Source: Chondrilla cf. caribensis
Lineage: Eukaryota > Porifera > Demospongiae > Chondrillida > Chondrillidae
Length of the DNA stretch: 64,000 bases
Assembly: GCA_964020155.1 (NCBI GenBank)
Contig: OZ026564.1
Location: forward strand, 2,553,723 to 2,617,722
Direction of reading: 5' to 3'
The translations under genes were made by a program, and so were the position numbers. Of the stretch, positions 40,293 through 55,200 are shown in pieces (position 1 is the stretch's first letter; every line of letters starts with the position of its first letter). Under the pieces are notes generated by a model. That model was not told the DNA's origin. It did not search any database and worked only from the letters and a program-made list of their open reading frames with translations.

Positions 40293-40579
40293 TCACTCAG
40301 AGCATTCCTTTCTTTTGAACTGGGAGTAGCTGAAGTGAGGATCAAACAATTCCTTCACTTCATATTCTGTGAACTTCCCTTCAATCACAGGAGACCCGTC
40401 CTTCGTTCCCGCATAGAGGCAAGGCGTCTTCCCATAGTCCCAGGTGATGGGATAGTAATCTCCAGTAAATTGACGTGGACCAGTGAATGGTGAGTAGATG
40501 ATGACCCTGTATCTACTCCCAGTGTCAGCCTGTTCGGATTTTAATGCTTTGATCTCAACAGGAGTATTCCAGAATTGCC
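40293..40579 (-). CDS. L2 exon 21: C-terminal exon
   Basis: Begins GQFWNTPVEIKA and ends KRKECSE then TGA. It has no ATG near its start, so it is easily missed by simple frame searches. It is the same as the L1 exon except for a few substitutions, and has the L-type central block (SEQADTGSRYRVIIYSPF). Confidence 0.8.
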
Positions 40580-43500
40580 CTGTGGGTTAGGAAATGAAGT
40601 GAACCAAACAGAGACTCTTACATTCCCTGCATGTGCACAAGTACATGAATATTCAGTTTTATGTTCAACACAAATTAGTCACACATGTGTACGTACGTAC
40701 ATATGATACATACCTATATTACGTATGTGTAATATAAAACCATTCCAAAGCATGTAACGACACTCTTTTGACTTACCCATCAACCCATGGGAAGATGGTG
40801 ATAGGCCATTTCCATCAGCAATGATGAATTTGATCATGTCAGCACCATTCATGAAGTGGAACACAATCCAGAATACCATTTTCTGGCCCTTACAATTTGG
40901 TACAGACACTCTTACTTTGTCACCCAACTTTATTACTGTTATTCCCCTTCCCATCCAAGTGCGATTTTTCATTTGCATGTCATTGATGGTGACTTTCTTT
41001 CCTTCAAGGTCCGCCTGTATCTTGTGACACCTCCCATCATAGTCTTTGGCGACGATGCCAATCCTTGCCATGATATTTCCAACCTTTGGATTGGATGCCA
41101 GTTTGAGGTGAGTATTGACCAACACACACTGATCGGACACCAAGTTGTAGATCTTGTCTTCTCTCCCATGTACTTCATAACAAAGATCCCACTGCTTGTC
41201 TTTCTTTGAGAACTGAGAGAGCATTTTCTTATTGATACTGAGTGGCACAGTAAACATGGGGTCTCCATCAATATTACCTGCAGTATGTAAACATACGTAC
41301 GTATGTACATGTATGAAGGTGTTTAGGAATTCAGAACTAAATAACAATGCATGTTTAGACATACGTAGCATACGCACATATATGTGCATACTCATGTACA
41401 TACATGAGTACATTGTATATGAAATATGCTACACCTACCTGTATATGTATATTTATGTGTAGATGTCTCAATACATGTGTATGTACATACGTACATGCAT
41501 ATACGAAATTGTTTAGCTGTTCTGTTTCAGACAACAATGCACGTATAGATGAAATTTCCCCTGGTATGCCCAGTATGTGCAAATGATAGTTTTGTGGTAA
41601 TATTTCAAAGGCAGGGTAACAGTAATGCAAGAATAATGGTTGTCCATAAATTTGAGACATAATATTATGTTCATATGTAAATTGGTAATACGTATATACT
41701 GTACATATGAAGATATGTACATGTGTACATAGGTACCTACGTATAATATTATACATACACATATGTGTGTACATATATACTATGCATACACTTGGACGTA
41801 CATAATTACATTTATTATATGCAATATGAAATACTGTCTTGAATACTCACCATCTCGGATTGTTATTTGAGCCATGGGTTTGCTACCGGGCTCAAAAGGT
41901 ACACCTCCATTGTCAGGTGGCATAATTTGTAGTTGGAATCTTTCAGGTCCTTCTTCTACACCATCATCAATGACAGGTATGTCTATACAAGTCCTCTTCT
42001 CCCCTTCTCCAAAGAACACTTCATATGGCCCATTCTGGTAGTCATCTGGAGAACCTAAATTGTATTGTAAAGATCGTGAATGGGATTGTAGTATTTTGTA
42101 TGATGACATACGTACATATGTACTGTATGTATAATACAATGTTGTGGTATTTTGAGTCTTGATGTACTTAATATATCTACACATAATATAACATCCTAGT
42201 ATATGTTTCCCTTACTGGCACTTCTATTGGAGTGAGGTCTGTTTCCTATTTGAACCGTGAATTCCTCCTCGCAAGCTCTATTGTGCTCCAGGCAAACTCT
42301 GACTCTAGTCTGTTCTTCAAATACCTCCATTTCGGTAGACACAAAATTGACTTGGAATACTGTACGTGAATGGGGATTAATAAAGGCATAATACATGTAA
42401 ATTACTGCATGTGGACTTTTATCAGTTAACTAGTGTCCTATGCACATGAAGGTACATATTAATCCCTTAATGTTCATATGTACCTAACTACACTCATTGG
42501 TCGGGATATCTACACATGTATGTACCATGAGTCCATGTTTCAATCCCTTTCAAGCCTACTCATTTACACTGGCTGATATGTACATATCTTGTACATTACA
42601 TATCATACGTTTGTTGTATCGACATACACAACTATATACTTCCCTGATTTGTAAACTACATTAATCATTTCAACTGTACGCTTACAGTGCTCCCATAAGA
42701 TAACGTACATATGTACGTACGAATTAACATACATCCATGCTACCTATTGTTGGATAGTTGGCAACAGTAATCATGTGGAGCCATGATTTAGGTATACTTA
42801 CATGCCTACGTATGCATATACAGTATGTATGGGCTCACTGTCATCATCCTTAATTGCACCTATTTACAATTACCTATATTATTACTCCTAATGATCTATA
42901 ATTGAAGGTAATTTTAACAGTTACTTGTTTTACCATACTCTCACACTTGCACATGAATGTTTGCTGTATGTATGGGCTCACTGTCGTCGTCCTTGATGGT
43001 CACTGTAGCTCTGTCTGCACTACCGAGTTTAACACCCATATTAGCAGCTTGCATGGGAATACGGAGATTTCCAAAGAAGTTTTCGTCACACTCATCCATA
43101 TCGTCATCCATTATCGGGATCATGACGGTTACTTCCGTTTCACCAGATGTAAACTCAACTCGATATGGTCCAGGAGCATAGTCACCAGTATCTGTATACA
43201 TACACAATGAATTAAATCATGAAGACATGTATGTATGTACGTGCAGATGTATATTATGTATACTCATTACAACTCATACACTCATAAACCTATAGATTAT
43301 GTAAACTTGTAGATATAAACCTACGTACATATTTGTATGCTATATATGTATGTACATGCATATTCTAGTAACCATACTTATTCACTCACCAACTGCACTC
43401 CCATCCTCTGTGTCCACCATTACGGTGTATGGTTTTGAACTGGGTGCACTAGCCTTCACGGTGAGAATGGCAAATCCATCACCTTCACTTACATTGTATG

Positions 43501-46500
43501 TCACTGGATCGAAATCAACAAAGATTTCATCATTATCTCTTATATTAATCGTCGCTTCATCATCCTCGCCAATCTGAACTCTTTTAGCAACAGATGATTC
43601 CGTGGCATTTATGAAGGCTACGAAGCACTCAGTACCTTCTCCAAACTCCTCATCATCAATAATAGGAATGCACACGGTAGCTGTGGTCTCCCCAGCTGCA
43701 AACACAGCATCATATTCTCCTCCTTTATAGTCACTTCCATCTATTGATGCAATAAAATTATAGAGCCAATATAACTTGTAGGTATGTATTTACACATGTG
43801 CATAAGTTGTAGCATGTACGTACATACGTATATATGTACCTACATGCATATGTACTTATGAGCGTGCACGTGTTTGTATTTCTATTATATGCATATAAGT
43901 GTCATTGTACTGTAGTGTTCACAACACTGTTGGCTTAGTAATTTGACAATGCAGTGGCATTTGGAGATACATACATCCAATTTATACTCCCCTTCGGTAA
44001 TTTATCAGCACTTTATATCTGTGCAGTAGACCTAGGCAGGGGTACAACTACCTTGATCCCGGTGTGGACAACTTATACTGAATATGCACACATAGTTGAA
44101 TACAATGAGGCATACTCAATAGAAACTGTTTACTAATTTCCTGCCTGGTTCTCAATCAAATAATGCTGAAACCTGTCTAATTACCTGTGCTGTTTCCATG
44201 CACACATCAGTGACCTGTGCTCTAGTGCTGATGTGTGCATAATTTTTCTTTTGTCAAACCAGGATACAAGTATACACACATGTAATAGCTAAAGTACCTC
44301 TGTATCCGCTACAACTTCCAGAGGTACTTTAGTTATTATGTGGTATGTTGCATGGGCGCAACTCTGATTGAGCAATGATTAGTAGAAAAGGATATAACCA
44401 ATTATCCATAATGCAACAACAATGCAAAATCGAATGAAGTGTGCGTACATCAGGGAAGTGTGCCCACATCACGAATGTGTGCACTGCTTTTTCTTTGAAG
44501 TCGCCCACGCAACATACCACATGTACATAGATACGGTATGGTATGTATGTACCGTACATGTAATAGCGGTACCCCTCTTTTAGTCGGTACATGGGAAATG
44601 TACTAAGGGGATATCAGTTAATTAACGAGGGCTGTATCCCGTTCTATGGCGCAATTTCAAATAGTTGAGATAATTTTGTTTATGACATCGAAAAAGACAA
44701 TTTTCTCAAAGAGCTGGAGGTTGCTATCAACCCATTTAGATGGCTTCTTGGCCGCCCGTACTTCCCGAATCAACGAGCTTCAGGACACTTATCGAACAAA
44801 CGAGGAAACTTGCCAAACCAACAAGGCTTAGGATACTTACCAAACGAACAAAGCAACGGTTATAGCTTCTTCTAATGGGAAATCTGAGAAGCAACCTTTT
44901 TAAGTCCGTCGAGAACATTGAAGAATGGCTCAAACCGTGTATTCCCAAGAATACAGCCAAGAATACACAATGGTCATGTAACAACGTCTGTTGATTAATT
45001 AATACAAGTCACTTAAACCGGGGTACGTCACTAATAAGGTCAATGCTGTACCCCAGTACATCGCAAATATCCACCAGTTGGTCCTTCTGATCTTAAGTGA
45101 CAATATCACCAATCGGGATGCATACATACATGTACATATGCCCTGTCAACCTTGCTGATTGATGGTGCAGTTACACATAATATTATGTGTATGTACGTAC
45201 ATAATACGTAGGTATGTATATGTTATGTTAGTTTAGGGTAGTACACAGGGATTGGATCCTTGTGTGGAAACAAAAGGTAAAGCCTGAGGTGTCTATTCAA
45301 AGGATAAAATCCATGTGTTTTCTTCTTAAACTTTAAGGTGATATAATTAGCATATATCCTAATTAACCACTTGTTTACCTGTTGATGGCTAATTGATTAA
45401 TCAATTGTCTTATCTTGAGAGGTCAGTGATACATAGGATACATATGTATGTTGACACCAATCAGGATACATGTGCCAAATTATGCAACATACATTCATCC
45501 ATACATAGATGTACTTACTCATGGCAGTTTTATTCTTAGTAATCACCTTTACTGTATAATTCATATTAACAGAATTGTCTGACTTCAAGAACAATCTGAT
45601 ACATTCATCTCCTTCTGAAACATTGTATATTGTTTGGTTGAAGTTAACATTCCCTGGAGATGCCACACGAACTGTGTTGGAAATATAACATTGACAATGA
45701 CTTCAGTCGGTACTCATCAATAATTCAAATATTGTAATACATACGTATGTGTATACTGTAGATATGTATCTACATAGGTAGGTACGTGCATACGTGTTGG
45801 AGTTGAAACAAATCCACAGTCAACTCTTATTTGTACAACCATGTTTGTTTCCTTCAAAATTTATCAGATAAATCAGGTGTTTTGAAATGAAGTTGGACAC
45901 TTCAGTGTTCAATACTCAGCAGTACTGTTCTGTTTTCAAAGGACTATTGGTTGAGTTTGGTTGTCCCATATACGTACATAGTAGATTGTTGATATGAGTT
46001 GGATACATCAGGGCTATCTAAACTTCAATTTCGCCCTTAGGCTAGCTATAATTACTGTAATAGTAAGGTTTGACGTTAAGATGCATAATGCATATATACT
46101 TGGCCATGTGCCATGAGCAGTTAATGAGGCAGGATTATAAGTGTACCTACCTGTGACATGGATATTTTTGAATACACACGTACACATTAACACACACACT
46201 GTGTCTAACCTGTGACATCTTCAATAGTAATGACTGCTTCCTCGGGGTCACCCTTAATCTTATTCCTGTAACAACCAGATTGTACGAATGTAGCCTTGAA
46301 CTGCTCATCACGTTCTTCAACATTGTCGGGTATGATTGGAATGCTAGCGTAAGTGGATAATCTAGAACCATTCTCAAAGGTTACCACGACACTATCATTT
46401 ACGTAGTCAACTCCACCTGGTTGAAAGGGAGAGAATAGTCCCAATAGGTAGTGTACATACCCTTAATACATAGTGTACAATGTCAGTGGAGACACACAGT

Positions 46501-49500
46501 GACACAGCGAGCATGGTGGACTACTACATTAATACCTACATACATATATGTCACGTACATACAAATAGACAGTGTATGTTGAATAATAATGCCTAAGCCA
46601 CACTTAGATGCATATCATTCATAAATCATTCTTCACAGCTAGATAGCTAACAGCAAGCTTATCTAAAAGAGTGGGAATATGTTATTGTATATTTCCAAGC
46701 AAACTGCACACACCTTCAGTTGAGATGTCTTCAAAGGATATAGTTACTGTAACACCAGTGTCCTCAGCAAAAGGTTGATCAGCAACAAGGCGTACTTCTG
46801 TGAAATCCCCTACTGATTCATCTGTCGTATAATTCCCTTTTTCAAATCTGATTGCATTACCTGTTAGTCATAGACAGACAACATGTAGAATGAAAGAGTA
46901 TGAAAGTAGATACTGTATATGTATGTACATACATAGTTACTTGTGTCACTTAGGAAAGGAACTATTGACACTCATGCCACATGTACTGCGAGTATGCTAT
47001 AATTTGTTGTTGAGTGTATTAAAATAGCCTTTACGTACATACAGTACAGGTAACAACTGAATATTAAGAGCATAAAGCTCCATTTTCAAATGATAGCGGA
47101 GCATTACACCTTATTTAGTTGGGGAAAACCTGCATATCAGATGTGAATACAGGTGGTACAACTGCAGTTGGATGCACAACATAAGTAATATTGTGGATGA
47201 ATGATTATTAATTCTTGTGCTGTTATTATAGTAAATTAGTATTCAAAAAATATTTACACAAATGTATACTCTGTGTACTTAGTGGACAGTTTATACCAGA
47301 CTATATTGGATGTTTCTTGAAGGCTAATGCGCAATATGTGAGAATTCAATAAATATAGCCACATAAATTCAATTTTTGTTATCAGAAGAATGTAAACGTT
47401 TGTAGTTAAGTTAGTAGTTTGCATAATATCACTGATTACCTTACATGTGAACTGTAAGAAGGTATTCAGTGATTGATCAGATGTTTCTAAGATGTCGTGT
47501 CATATAATATTTGATGCATGACTTATCAAGAAGTGTTTCTACCCCTATAATCCCTGGAGGGCATGGGTTCTCAATCCATTGAACAGTATTTGCATTCATA
47601 TACTGTATGTTATATAATTGTGCATACAGTATGGATAACAGCTTAATAAGGGTATAGTGCTCCATTTTCACATGATAGTGGAGCACTACACCTCATTATA
47701 GCTGGAAATATAACATTGACAATGACTTCAGTTGGTACACATCAATAATTCAAATATATTGTAATACTTACATACATATTTATGTGTATACTGTACATAT
47801 GTATCTACATATGTAGGTATGTGCATACTTGTTGTAGTTGAAACAAATCCACAGTCAACTCTTATTTGTACAGCCATGTTTGTTTTCTTCAAAATTTATC
47901 AGATAAATCAGGTGTTTTGAAATCAAGTTGGACACTTCAGTGTTCAATACTCAGCAGTACTGTTCTGTTTTCAAAGGACTATTGGTTGAGTTTGGTTTTC
48001 TCATATACGTACATAGTAGATTGTTGATATGAGTTGGATACATCAGGGCTATCTAAACTACAATTTCACCCTTAGGCTAGCTATAATTACTGTTACATTA
48101 GGGATGACATTGAGATGCATAATATGTATATACTTGGCCATGTGCCATGAGCAGTTAATGAGGCAGGATTTTAAGTGTACCTACCTGTGACATGGATATT
48201 TTGAATACCCACATACACACCAACACACACACTGTGTCTAACCTGTGAAATCTCTAATAGTAATTACTGCTTCTTCGGGGTTATCCTTATTCAGATTCCT
48301 GTAACCACCAGGTAGTTCGAATGTAGCCCTAAACCTCTCATCACATTCTTTAACACTGTCGGATATGTTTTGAATGCTAGCGTAAGTGGAGAATCTAGAA
48401 CCGGCCTTGAAGGTTACCACAACACTACCACTTTCGTAGTCATCTCCACCTGATTGAAAGGAAGAGAATATTCCCAATACGTAGTGTATGTACCTGTAAT
48501 ACATAGTGTACAATGTCAGTGGAGACACACAGTGACACAGCAAGCATGGCGGACTACTACAATAATACCTACATACGTATATGTCACATATGTATGTACA
48601 AATAGACAGTATATTATGTTGAATAATAATGCCTAAGCCACACTTAGATGCACATCATAAATAATTTCCGTAGCTAGACAGCTACCATCAAAAATCATAT
48701 TGACCTGATTGTAAACAATTTCAGACTGAGATGAAAGAAGCTAGTAAGTACACTGTCAAAATTATACCTTCACACTCAGTAGTTGTTATGTACGTATGTA
48801 CATATGTATGTGGTATGTATGTGTGCACACTTCCCTGATGTATGGACACTTCATTCAATGTTGTATTGTGGATAATTTGTTATTTCCTATTCACACGTCT
48901 ACTAATCATTGCTCAACCAAAGGTGCGCTTTCAGCATTAATAGCAACTGATTTACACAACATACACATAATAACTAAAGTCCCTCTTGAGAAGCTGTAGA
49001 GAAGCTGTAGCGGATACAGACACCTTTGCCTAATTGACACATCGGGCTTTGCCCTCAGTATCAATTAGGCAAAGGTGTCTGTATATCCACTACAGCTTTT
49101 CAAGAGGTACTTTAGCTATTACATGTTTGCTTCAAAATGTATATATACAGCTGCTGTTGATGAACGGAATGTTAATGCTGAGAAATTTACCTTCAGCAGA
49201 CACCTTAGGAACATACCTACAGTGAATATTTGTTAATCCGCCCCCGGTTAATCCGCTAAACTGTTATATTCGCCATATTATTATGAAACGAATTTGCTTG
49301 TATGGTTACGTTATACTAGTAATCCGCCATCTCGCAATTCTGCCATCTGCCATTCTTCTGTGCACCAATTTGCACTTTTGTATGGACTTCAGTGACAGAT
49401 AATCTGCCAATTTTTAAGAAGTTGTCTTAGTGTAGAGCAAAATAGCAGCAAAGTGTTCTAAAATTGACTTGAGAATGAAGGAGAAGAAGTAAATTTCCAA

Positions 49501-52129
49501 TTACAGAAAGTGGAATCCGACGACAACATAAAAAATACTCACAGACCGTTTCTCAAAGACACAGAACATACAAATTGCACTACAAATAGTAGGAGACATC
49601 TTGAAGAGGATCAGTATAATCCGCCATATCATATATCTGCCAAAATTTCGCCTGAACCAATTGCGGTGGATTAACGAATAGTTACTGTATGTCATTTTGA
49701 TTCCTCATTACAGAGGTTGCTTCCATTCTGAGGTTATCAAAACACTTTAGTACCATACTAGAACACATAACAGTGTCCTTATTATAGAGGTTTCTCTAGT
49801 TCAATGGGGTTGCACTGTAGTTTAACAGTTTGTTTATTGCAACTGTATGATTGTGCTATCTTAAGTTCTCAAGGTGTTGGCAATAATATTGCCCCAAGGG
49901 ACATTGTACGTGTTTATATTGATATTGCACTGACCTGTAGTTGAGATGTCTTCAAAAGATATAGTAACATTGGTATCCTCAGCAAAAGGTTGATCAGCAA
50001 CAAGGCGTACTCCTGTGAAATCCCCTACTGATTCTTCTGTCCTATAATGCCCATTTTCAAATCTGATTGTATTACCTATTAGTCATAGACGGAAAACATG
50101 TAGAATGGAAGGGTATGAAAGTAGATACTGTATATGTATGTACATAAACGCTCAACTGATATATTATGATATATAATATATATATATAGAAGCTCCGCCG
50201 AACGTAATAAACTCAGCAAAGGTTCTTATGAACCTACGAAAAATGGCCAAGTAATTTGAGTGTGGGGGTCGCAGCCCCACTAGTTTTGGAACTCGAATTA
50301 CTTGTTGAGACACGTACCACATGTACTGTGAGTATGATAAAATGTGTTGCTGAGTGTATTTAAGTAAAGTCTTTACGTACATACAGTACAGGTAATAGCT
50401 GAATAAGAGCATAAAGCTCCATTTTCAAATGATAGTGGAGCACTACACCTTATTTAGTTGGGGAAAACCTTGTGGATGATCTAGCACAAATAACCTGCAT
50501 ATCAATTGTGAATACAGGAGGTACAACTATTGTATGTATTATATGTATCCTGTTCAATAGCGCAATTAAGAGTAGCTGAAATGGATTTCGTTCCTTTGAA
50601 CAAATTGGCCTCAAATCACTTTGTTGAGTAATTAAACAATTTGGTGGTGTTAAAAATCACCATTCACATCTCAAATGAGAAAAATCTGCAGCTTTTGTTT
50701 ACTTAATCGTTGACAAATCGGCCACTTTGAAATGTGCATAATGACGTCACAAGAGGCATCACTAATGACAAATTAACTCTAAATTCAATAAAGAAATGTT
50801 AACACAACTTGTATTTGTATTCCCAGATAAACCTAGCACCATCTTTCCAGTTGTCTGTTAGCCATGTAACATGCTGTCTGGGTATGATTTCAAGCATTCA
50901 ATTTTACTTTATCATAGCTTTGTGTTGATTATAATGTGGTACTGTGGGTGACACCATACCATATAATAGTCTGCATGATCAGTGAAATTACAGAAGGTCC
51001 TACATGCAAGGTGTCCCTGAAATTTATTTTGGAATGTTGATACCTATGTACATAATTGTGCATACAGTATGATAACAGCTTAATAATGGCATAGTGCTCC
51101 ACTTTCAAATGATATTGGAGCACAACGCCCTACTATAGCTAGGAAAACCTTGTGGATGATCTAGCACAAACAACCTGCATATCAGATGGTGGATTCTCAC
51201 CTTCGTCTATGATGAACACAGTTATAGTATTAGGAGCACCTATAGAACCAGATCCTGCACATATTGCCATGTCAACATAAAAGTACTCAGTTCTTTCGAA
51301 AACACTATCATTAGTGATAGAACATAGCACATATTGAATGGAGTCATTAGATTGGAACACAACTTGTTGAGTAGTTGAAGTGTAGTCATCACCTTCAGTA
51401 GCAGGATCTGTTGAGAAGTGGGAAACAATAATATACAATGGAAGTGACTACCAAGTTTAGGTTCATCTGTGTGTGTACTGTACCCAGTCCTGTACAAAAT
51501 GAAGCCATACCATTGTACAGTGAAAAATCCTTAATCCGCCCCCGGTTAATTTGCCAAACCATTTTATTCACCATATTATTATAATGAAACGAATTCGCTT
51601 GTATGGCTACGCTATACAAGTAATCCACCATCTCACTATTTTGCCATTCACAATTTTTCTGTGTACCAATTTGCACTTTTGTATGGACTTCAGTTACAGA
51701 TAATCCTCCAATTTTAAAGAAGTTGTCTTAGTGTAGAGCAAAATAGCAACAAAGTCTTCTAAAACTGACTTTACAATGAAGCAGAAGAAGTAGATTTCTG
51801 AATGCAGAAAGAGGACACGGAACGTACAAACTGCGCTACAAATAGTAGGAAACATCTCGAAGAAGATCAGTATAATCCACCATATCGTTAATCTGCCAAA
51901 ATTTCGCCTGAACCAATTGTGGCGGATTAACGAATATTCACTGTACATGTATGCAAACTCATTCACTGCCACTTTATCAACCATTACCTCCCTGCACAAA
52001 TTCTTTTGTGGACAAAACTTGGATAGTCTACCATGAATTACAGCAGATTATGCTCTGTTTGTCAGCCACACCTATGTACATACTTATGTGTACAAGGACA
52101 GCAAGGACATCTTACACACACACACTACA

Positions 52130-52214
<85 letters not shown>

Positions 52215-55200
52215 CACACCTGCCCCACTGATCTGTCCTGACCCTTGTCTATGTGTCACACAAATTGTTACATTCTCTCCACTTATTATATCACCAGATT
52301 TCTTCACTACTCCAATCCTCACTGTACCATCAGCCTCGTTAACTTCATATCTATCCTTCTCAAATGCGAACACAGGAAGTTCAACTATAAAGTTGTTCAC
52401 ATAAATAATTATAACAGAATACACATGTGTGCATACAGTATACAGATGATCAAAATGAACACCGATATTGATGCATCACATGAAATGCAGTGGATCTACT
52501 GCTGGCCTTGTTGGTACACACAGACTGTGTCTAACCTGTGACAGCATCTTTGATGGTAATGACTGCTTCTTCGGGGTCACCCTTATTCAGATCCCTGTAA
52601 CCACCAGGTAGTTCAAATGTAGCCTTGAACTGTTCATCCCCTTCTACTTCATCATCAGGAGCGATTGGGATGCTAGCGCAGCTGGACATGTTGAACCCTG
52701 CCTTGAAAGTTACTACAGTAGTGCTGTTTCCATAATCAACGCCTGGTACACTTATATTCGGACCACCTGTGAATATTTTAATTGTATAATAAACCCATGC
52801 TCACAACATTCACAAATATGTACATTACATGTATGTGTGTATTACTATAGATCATAGCTGTTAAGGTGGAAACTCTACATAGGACGATAGCAGTTATTAT
52901 TGTTTAACAACAATGAGCTAAAATTATGCAGCTACCCTTTATAAGGTTACCATAACAGAAATAATAGTGTATATCCTACTGCACTGACCTGTAGCTGAGA
53001 TGTCTTCATAAGATATAGAAACATTGGTATCCTTTGCAAAAGGTTGATCAGCAACAAGGCATACTTCTGTGAAATTCCCTACTGATTCATCCGTCATATA
53101 GCTCCTATTTTTAAATCTGATTGTATTACCTATTAGTCATAGACAGATAACATGTAGAATGGAAGGGTATGAAATTAGATACTGTACGTATATAGTTACT
53201 TGACAATGTGTCACTGAGGAAAGGAACTATTGACACCAATGCCACGTGTACTGTGATTAGATTACATAATTCCTATTATGTTAATCCAATCAATCATGTA
53301 CAAAGTGCATTTGTGTGTTGATATAAGTAAATCAACATGTCATAAATTAAGAGTAAGGAGGGAAAAAATAATTTTATTGATGTGTCATTCAGTAACCAAT
53401 TATGGACATCAACAGCTGTAAATAGACTACCTGTAAAAGCAGTATTGCTGTCATTACTGGTCAAAAACACTTACGCTGTGGCACTTTGGTGTCTGTCCTT
53501 TAACACAGTTGTATGTAATATACTTGTGTATAATAATCAGTGCATTAAATAACTCTGATAACAGATGGTTTCACCTTTGTCATAGATGGTCACTTGAGCC
53601 TCAACTTTATTTCCCTTTGTCACTTTTGCACCCGTAATGTCCCCAGGAACCGATAGTGATGCCTGGAAGTCTTCATCACATTCAAATATATTGTCATCAA
53701 TGATTGGTACTTGTATCGTAGCTGATGATGCTCCTTTGGCAAATGTTGCCACCAACTGTGTGGAATTGTAGTCCGAGGCTGTATGTGAGACACAATGTTA
53801 GGTAACGTTGCTGATTGGTGACAGCTAATGCTGTGACTATTGATTGATTAATCGATTAATCAATTAATCAATTTTCATTTTCAATCCAAATTTTGTTAAT
53901 AGTCCATGCAAATTGATTAAACATAGGAAGTAATTGTGATTTGAATAGGAAACCACCCCTGCCTTATTATCCAGAACCTTTACTCCATGGGTTTAAGAGT
54001 ACCTACAATGTGGAAAGGATTCCAAAGACTCCACATCCCATCTATTATAATATGACTACTTAGTCCGATAAAGTGGAAGTGGTTTCTGGTTATATTAACT
54101 TAATTACTTCCGGCGATTGATCAATTTCTCAATCAGTTACTATGTACCAATAAGCAATCTAAAAAATAAGGCAGATTCCCAGCAGTAGTGGCAGCATCAA
54201 ATGGACTATCAAATAGGGATTTTGGACTGCGAAGTTTCCAACTGTTGTTGAGAAAATCCTTTTGGATTGAGGAGCATTTAGAAACACAGTCTGGTGAAGA
54301 GAGTTCTTCATCTGGACGCTTCAGCCCTTCAACCCCGCAACTCCCAAGGAACCCAGACTGTGTTTCTAAATCCTCCTAAAGGATTTTCCCAACAACCGAT
54401 CAAAGGGACTGACAGGGATACATATCCCATTGTATCTCTGAGATACGCAGATGTGACATATGATTAATCAATTAGCTATTGAAGGCTAGCAAGTGGTTAG
54501 TTAGGATACGTGTTATTTATATTGCCTTTAGGGAGGAAGGAGATACAGGATTGATGGATCCATTCCCTGTGTATCCTTCCCAAAGGTGATAACACATGTA
54601 CACTGCACATACATTATACGCTCACCATTAGCAGTCCCATCAGTGAATGACACGTTCACACTGAATTCAGCAGGTGCAGGGGTATCTGATACAACAGTTA
54701 TATAGGCAAACCCGGCATCCTCGTCAACAGAATATCTTGTTTGGTTAAATTCAACTTCCACAACTGAATTGCAAGCAAGAAAAAATACGTTAAAGTGATT
54801 AGCTGCAATCACACTGTTGTTATAGACAAATACCACATGCGTACCTGGGTCATCAATTATTTTGCATGTTAAACTCTTATTGCACACACACTGTCCGTCT
54901 TTGGCAACAATGCTGACAGTGAAGTCTTCTTCTCCTTCAGCGTCACTGTCCTGATTTATTTTGATTTCACACACTGCCTCTCTCTGACCAGCCTCAAAGC
55001 AGCATTCACTATTTTCCACTACAAAATCTGTTCCAGCTGTTGTACATGCATGGAATAATAGAAATACCATAAAATGCTAACACTGTATGGTAATATAGAA
55101 TTAAGTTACACACCATTAGCTGATCCATCTGATGTCGTGAACATAATACAAGCTGCTTCTGGTGTTCCAGTATTCTCTATAGTGAACCTCAATACTCCTG

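Noticed and set aside
44646..44984. Possible coding relic (MTSKKTIFSKSWRLLSTH-like frame) in intron 15 of L1 and L2
   Set aside because: The frame is short and breaks differently in the two copies, with no recognisable motif; kept only as a dispersed repeat.
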